A DNA stretch of 64,000 bases from Kaistella polysaccharea (GTDB taxonomy: Bacteria; Bacteroidota; Bacteroidia; Flavobacteriales; Weeksellaceae): assembly GCF_020410745.1 (NCBI RefSeq), contig NZ_CP084528.1, forward strand, positions 1,674,001 to 1,738,000, in the 5' to 3' direction. Shown in pieces: positions 63,260-64,000 of the stretch. Below the pieces are notes generated by a model. It was not told where the DNA came from and made no database searches. It saw only the letters and a program-made list of their open reading frames with translations. Both the position numbers and the translations under genes were made by a program. The stretch's first letter is position 1. Each line of letters begins with the position of its first letter.

Positions 63260-63860
63260 TATCGCTTTAATAGGAGCAAGTCTCCTTAGCTCTGCCCAGG
63301 TGAAATTTGCAGGGAAAGCGAATTTACTTTTTAAAACCGACTCGCCGAGCTGGCAGAATTTAAAAAACAGCGCTGTTTCGGCGTATAATGAATCAGGTAA
63401 AAACAATGTGGGATTTAATGTTGGCTTATCAGCCAAAATCGATTTGCCTGCATCTCTTTTCTTAATGCCTGAAATTTACTACACAACATTTAAAAATGAA
63501 TTTGAGGTACCCAATTCCTCCACAACAATTGCTGCGAAAAGCAATAGAGTTGCTGTTCCTGTATTGTTAGGTTATCGATTATTGGGAGATAATTTAGGTG
63601 TATTTATAGGACCGGTAGCGTCTTATAATCTTTCATCTGATAATCAGTACAATGATTTTAAAGAAAATGCAACAAAGGATTTTACCTTAGGTTATCAGTT
63701 TGGTGCACAGGTTCAAATTCAGAAATTAATTTTGAATGCGAAGTATGAAGGTGCATTTACAGATGATCAAAGAGACTTTATTAATGGAACAAACAATGAA
63801 GTTATTCGATATGACAGCAGACCAAGTTTATTTTTGGTAGGAATTGGCTATCAATTGTAG
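63243..63860 (+). CDS. Outer-membrane beta-barrel protein (PorT-like)
   Basis: A 205-residue protein with a signal peptide (MKKVLSIALIGASLLSSAQ) and alternating strand pattern over the rest, ending in PSLFLVGIGYQL, which fits a small outer-membrane barrel (OMP_b-brl/PorT-like). It may serve as the outer-membrane partner of the MlaE/F system because of the 17-base overlap, but this is inference; such barrels are common in Bacteroidota. Confidence 0.8.
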   Translation: MKKVLSIALIGASLLSSAQVKFAGKANLLFKTDSPSWQNLKNSAVSAYNESGKNNVGFNVGLSAKIDLPASLFLMPEIYYTTFKNEFEVPNSSTTIAAKSNRVAVPVLLGYRLLGDNLGVFIGPVASYNLSSDNQYNDFKENATKDFTLGYQFGAQVQIQKLILNAKYEGAFTDDQRDFINGTNNEVIRYDSRPSLFLVGIGYQL

Positions 63861-63886
63861 ATTTCAAAAACGTTATCAAAAACTAT

Positions 63887-63919
63887 AAAATCCTCTGAAT
63901 TAATAATTCGGAGGATTTT
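63887..63919. terminator. Bidirectional terminator after the barrel gene
   Basis: AAAATCCTCTGAATT (63887-63901) pairs with AATTCGGAGGATTTT (63905-63919) over 15 positions with one wobble. It overlaps the stop codon region of the minus-strand gene on the right. Confidence 0.8.
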
Positions 63920-64000
63920 GATTTTCATCAGAAACATAAGTCACCGTTTGCTGTTTTGCAAGTTCAGCAGCTTGTTTTTCTAAATCTTCTTTTTCTTTTC
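63900..64000 (-). CDS. C-terminal end of an unidentified minus-strand protein (partial)
   Basis: An open frame enters from the right edge and stops at TAA (minus strand 63902-63900), giving about 33 residues. They are charged and glutamine-rich, containing EDLEKQAAELAKQQTVTYVSD and ending NQNPPNY. This is probably a helical tail. Too little is present to name a family. The convergent barrel gene and the shared terminator support it as a real gene end. Confidence 0.55.
   Translation of the reverse strand, partial: KEKEDLEKQAAELAKQQTVTYVSDENQNPPNY

Noticed and set aside
1..64000. tRNA, rRNA, CRISPR arrays, insertion sequences
   Set aside because: Reading all intergenic gaps showed no tRNA-like cloverleaf with a TTCGA loop, no regularly spaced repeats, and no transposase or terminal inverted repeats.

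Overview
The window looks like chromosomal DNA from a Bacteroidota member, most likely class Flavobacteriia near Chryseobacterium, Kaistella or Epilithonimonas (Weeksellaceae). The support is low GC content, promoters of the TAnnTTTG (-7) type instead of a sigma70 -10 box, few recognisable Shine-Dalgarno sites, TonB-dependent outer-membrane proteins, a fused CcoN-CcoO cbb3 oxidase, and many gene types typical of Flavobacteria. The genus is inferred from gene content and was not tested by a search. Coding density is very high: no gene-free stretch exceeds 300 bases. I see no tRNA, rRNA, CRISPR array, insertion sequence or prophage.

Layout. 1-2.8 kb (+): end of ileS, a DksA-like protein, two small proteins, lspA and trpS. 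2.8-7.5 kb (-): a YjjG-type HAD phosphatase, an unannotated 44-residue ORF, an ECF sigma factor, a small outer-membrane protein, metK with a structured leader, and an OxyR-type regulator. 7.5-12.5 kb (+): a catalase homologue divergent from oxyR, a crotonase, then a coupled deaminase-xerD-Nudix set and an RluA-family synthase. 12.5-17.1 kb (-): an outer-membrane barrel protein and aconitase. 17.2-26.5 kb (+): a DUF2752 protein, a WG-repeat protein, a TPP riboswitch with its TonB-dependent receptor, an HU-domain protein, a thioesterase, a 2-hydroxyacid dehydrogenase and three envelope proteins. 26.6-28.5 kb (-): a small membrane protein, panB and a Crp/Fnr regulator. 28.6-37.5 kb (+): the cbb3 oxidase locus ccoI-S-NO-Q-P-G-H plus a SafE-like membrane protein. 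38.4-50.5 kb (-): serS, a lipoprotein, a small glycan cluster (flippase, asparagine-synthase homologue, glycosyltransferase), an HdrB/HdrC-like iron-sulfur pair with two small genes, mlaD and ppiD. 50.7-53.1 kb (+): lon. 53.3-55.5 kb (-): a PiT phosphate transporter with a PhoU-like tail. 55.8-63.9 kb (+): an AI-2E family transporter, pgi, folD, queE, a sugar transferase, mlaE-mlaF and an outer-membrane barrel protein; the last bases hold the end of a minus-strand gene.

How it fits together. Aerobic and microaerobic respiration is prominent (aconitase, the complete cbb3 set with an adjacent Crp/Fnr regulator, and the iron-sulfur membrane complex). So is envelope biogenesis (LspA, PpiD, MlaD with MlaE/F, flippase, sugar transferase, several lipoproteins).

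The most striking single observation is the catalase homologue at 7559-8992. It keeps the complete proximal haem-ligand signature, but Tyr replaces the catalytic distal His and Ser replaces the distal Asn, while it stays divergently paired with an OxyR that keeps its redox cysteines. Other points worth a second look are a stem-rich leader upstream of metK, a 19-bp hairpin inside the cbb3 locus, an FNR-like dyad between the Crp/Fnr gene and ccoI, two conserved-looking small ORFs, and several promoters whose -7 element lies only 5-8 bases from the start codon.
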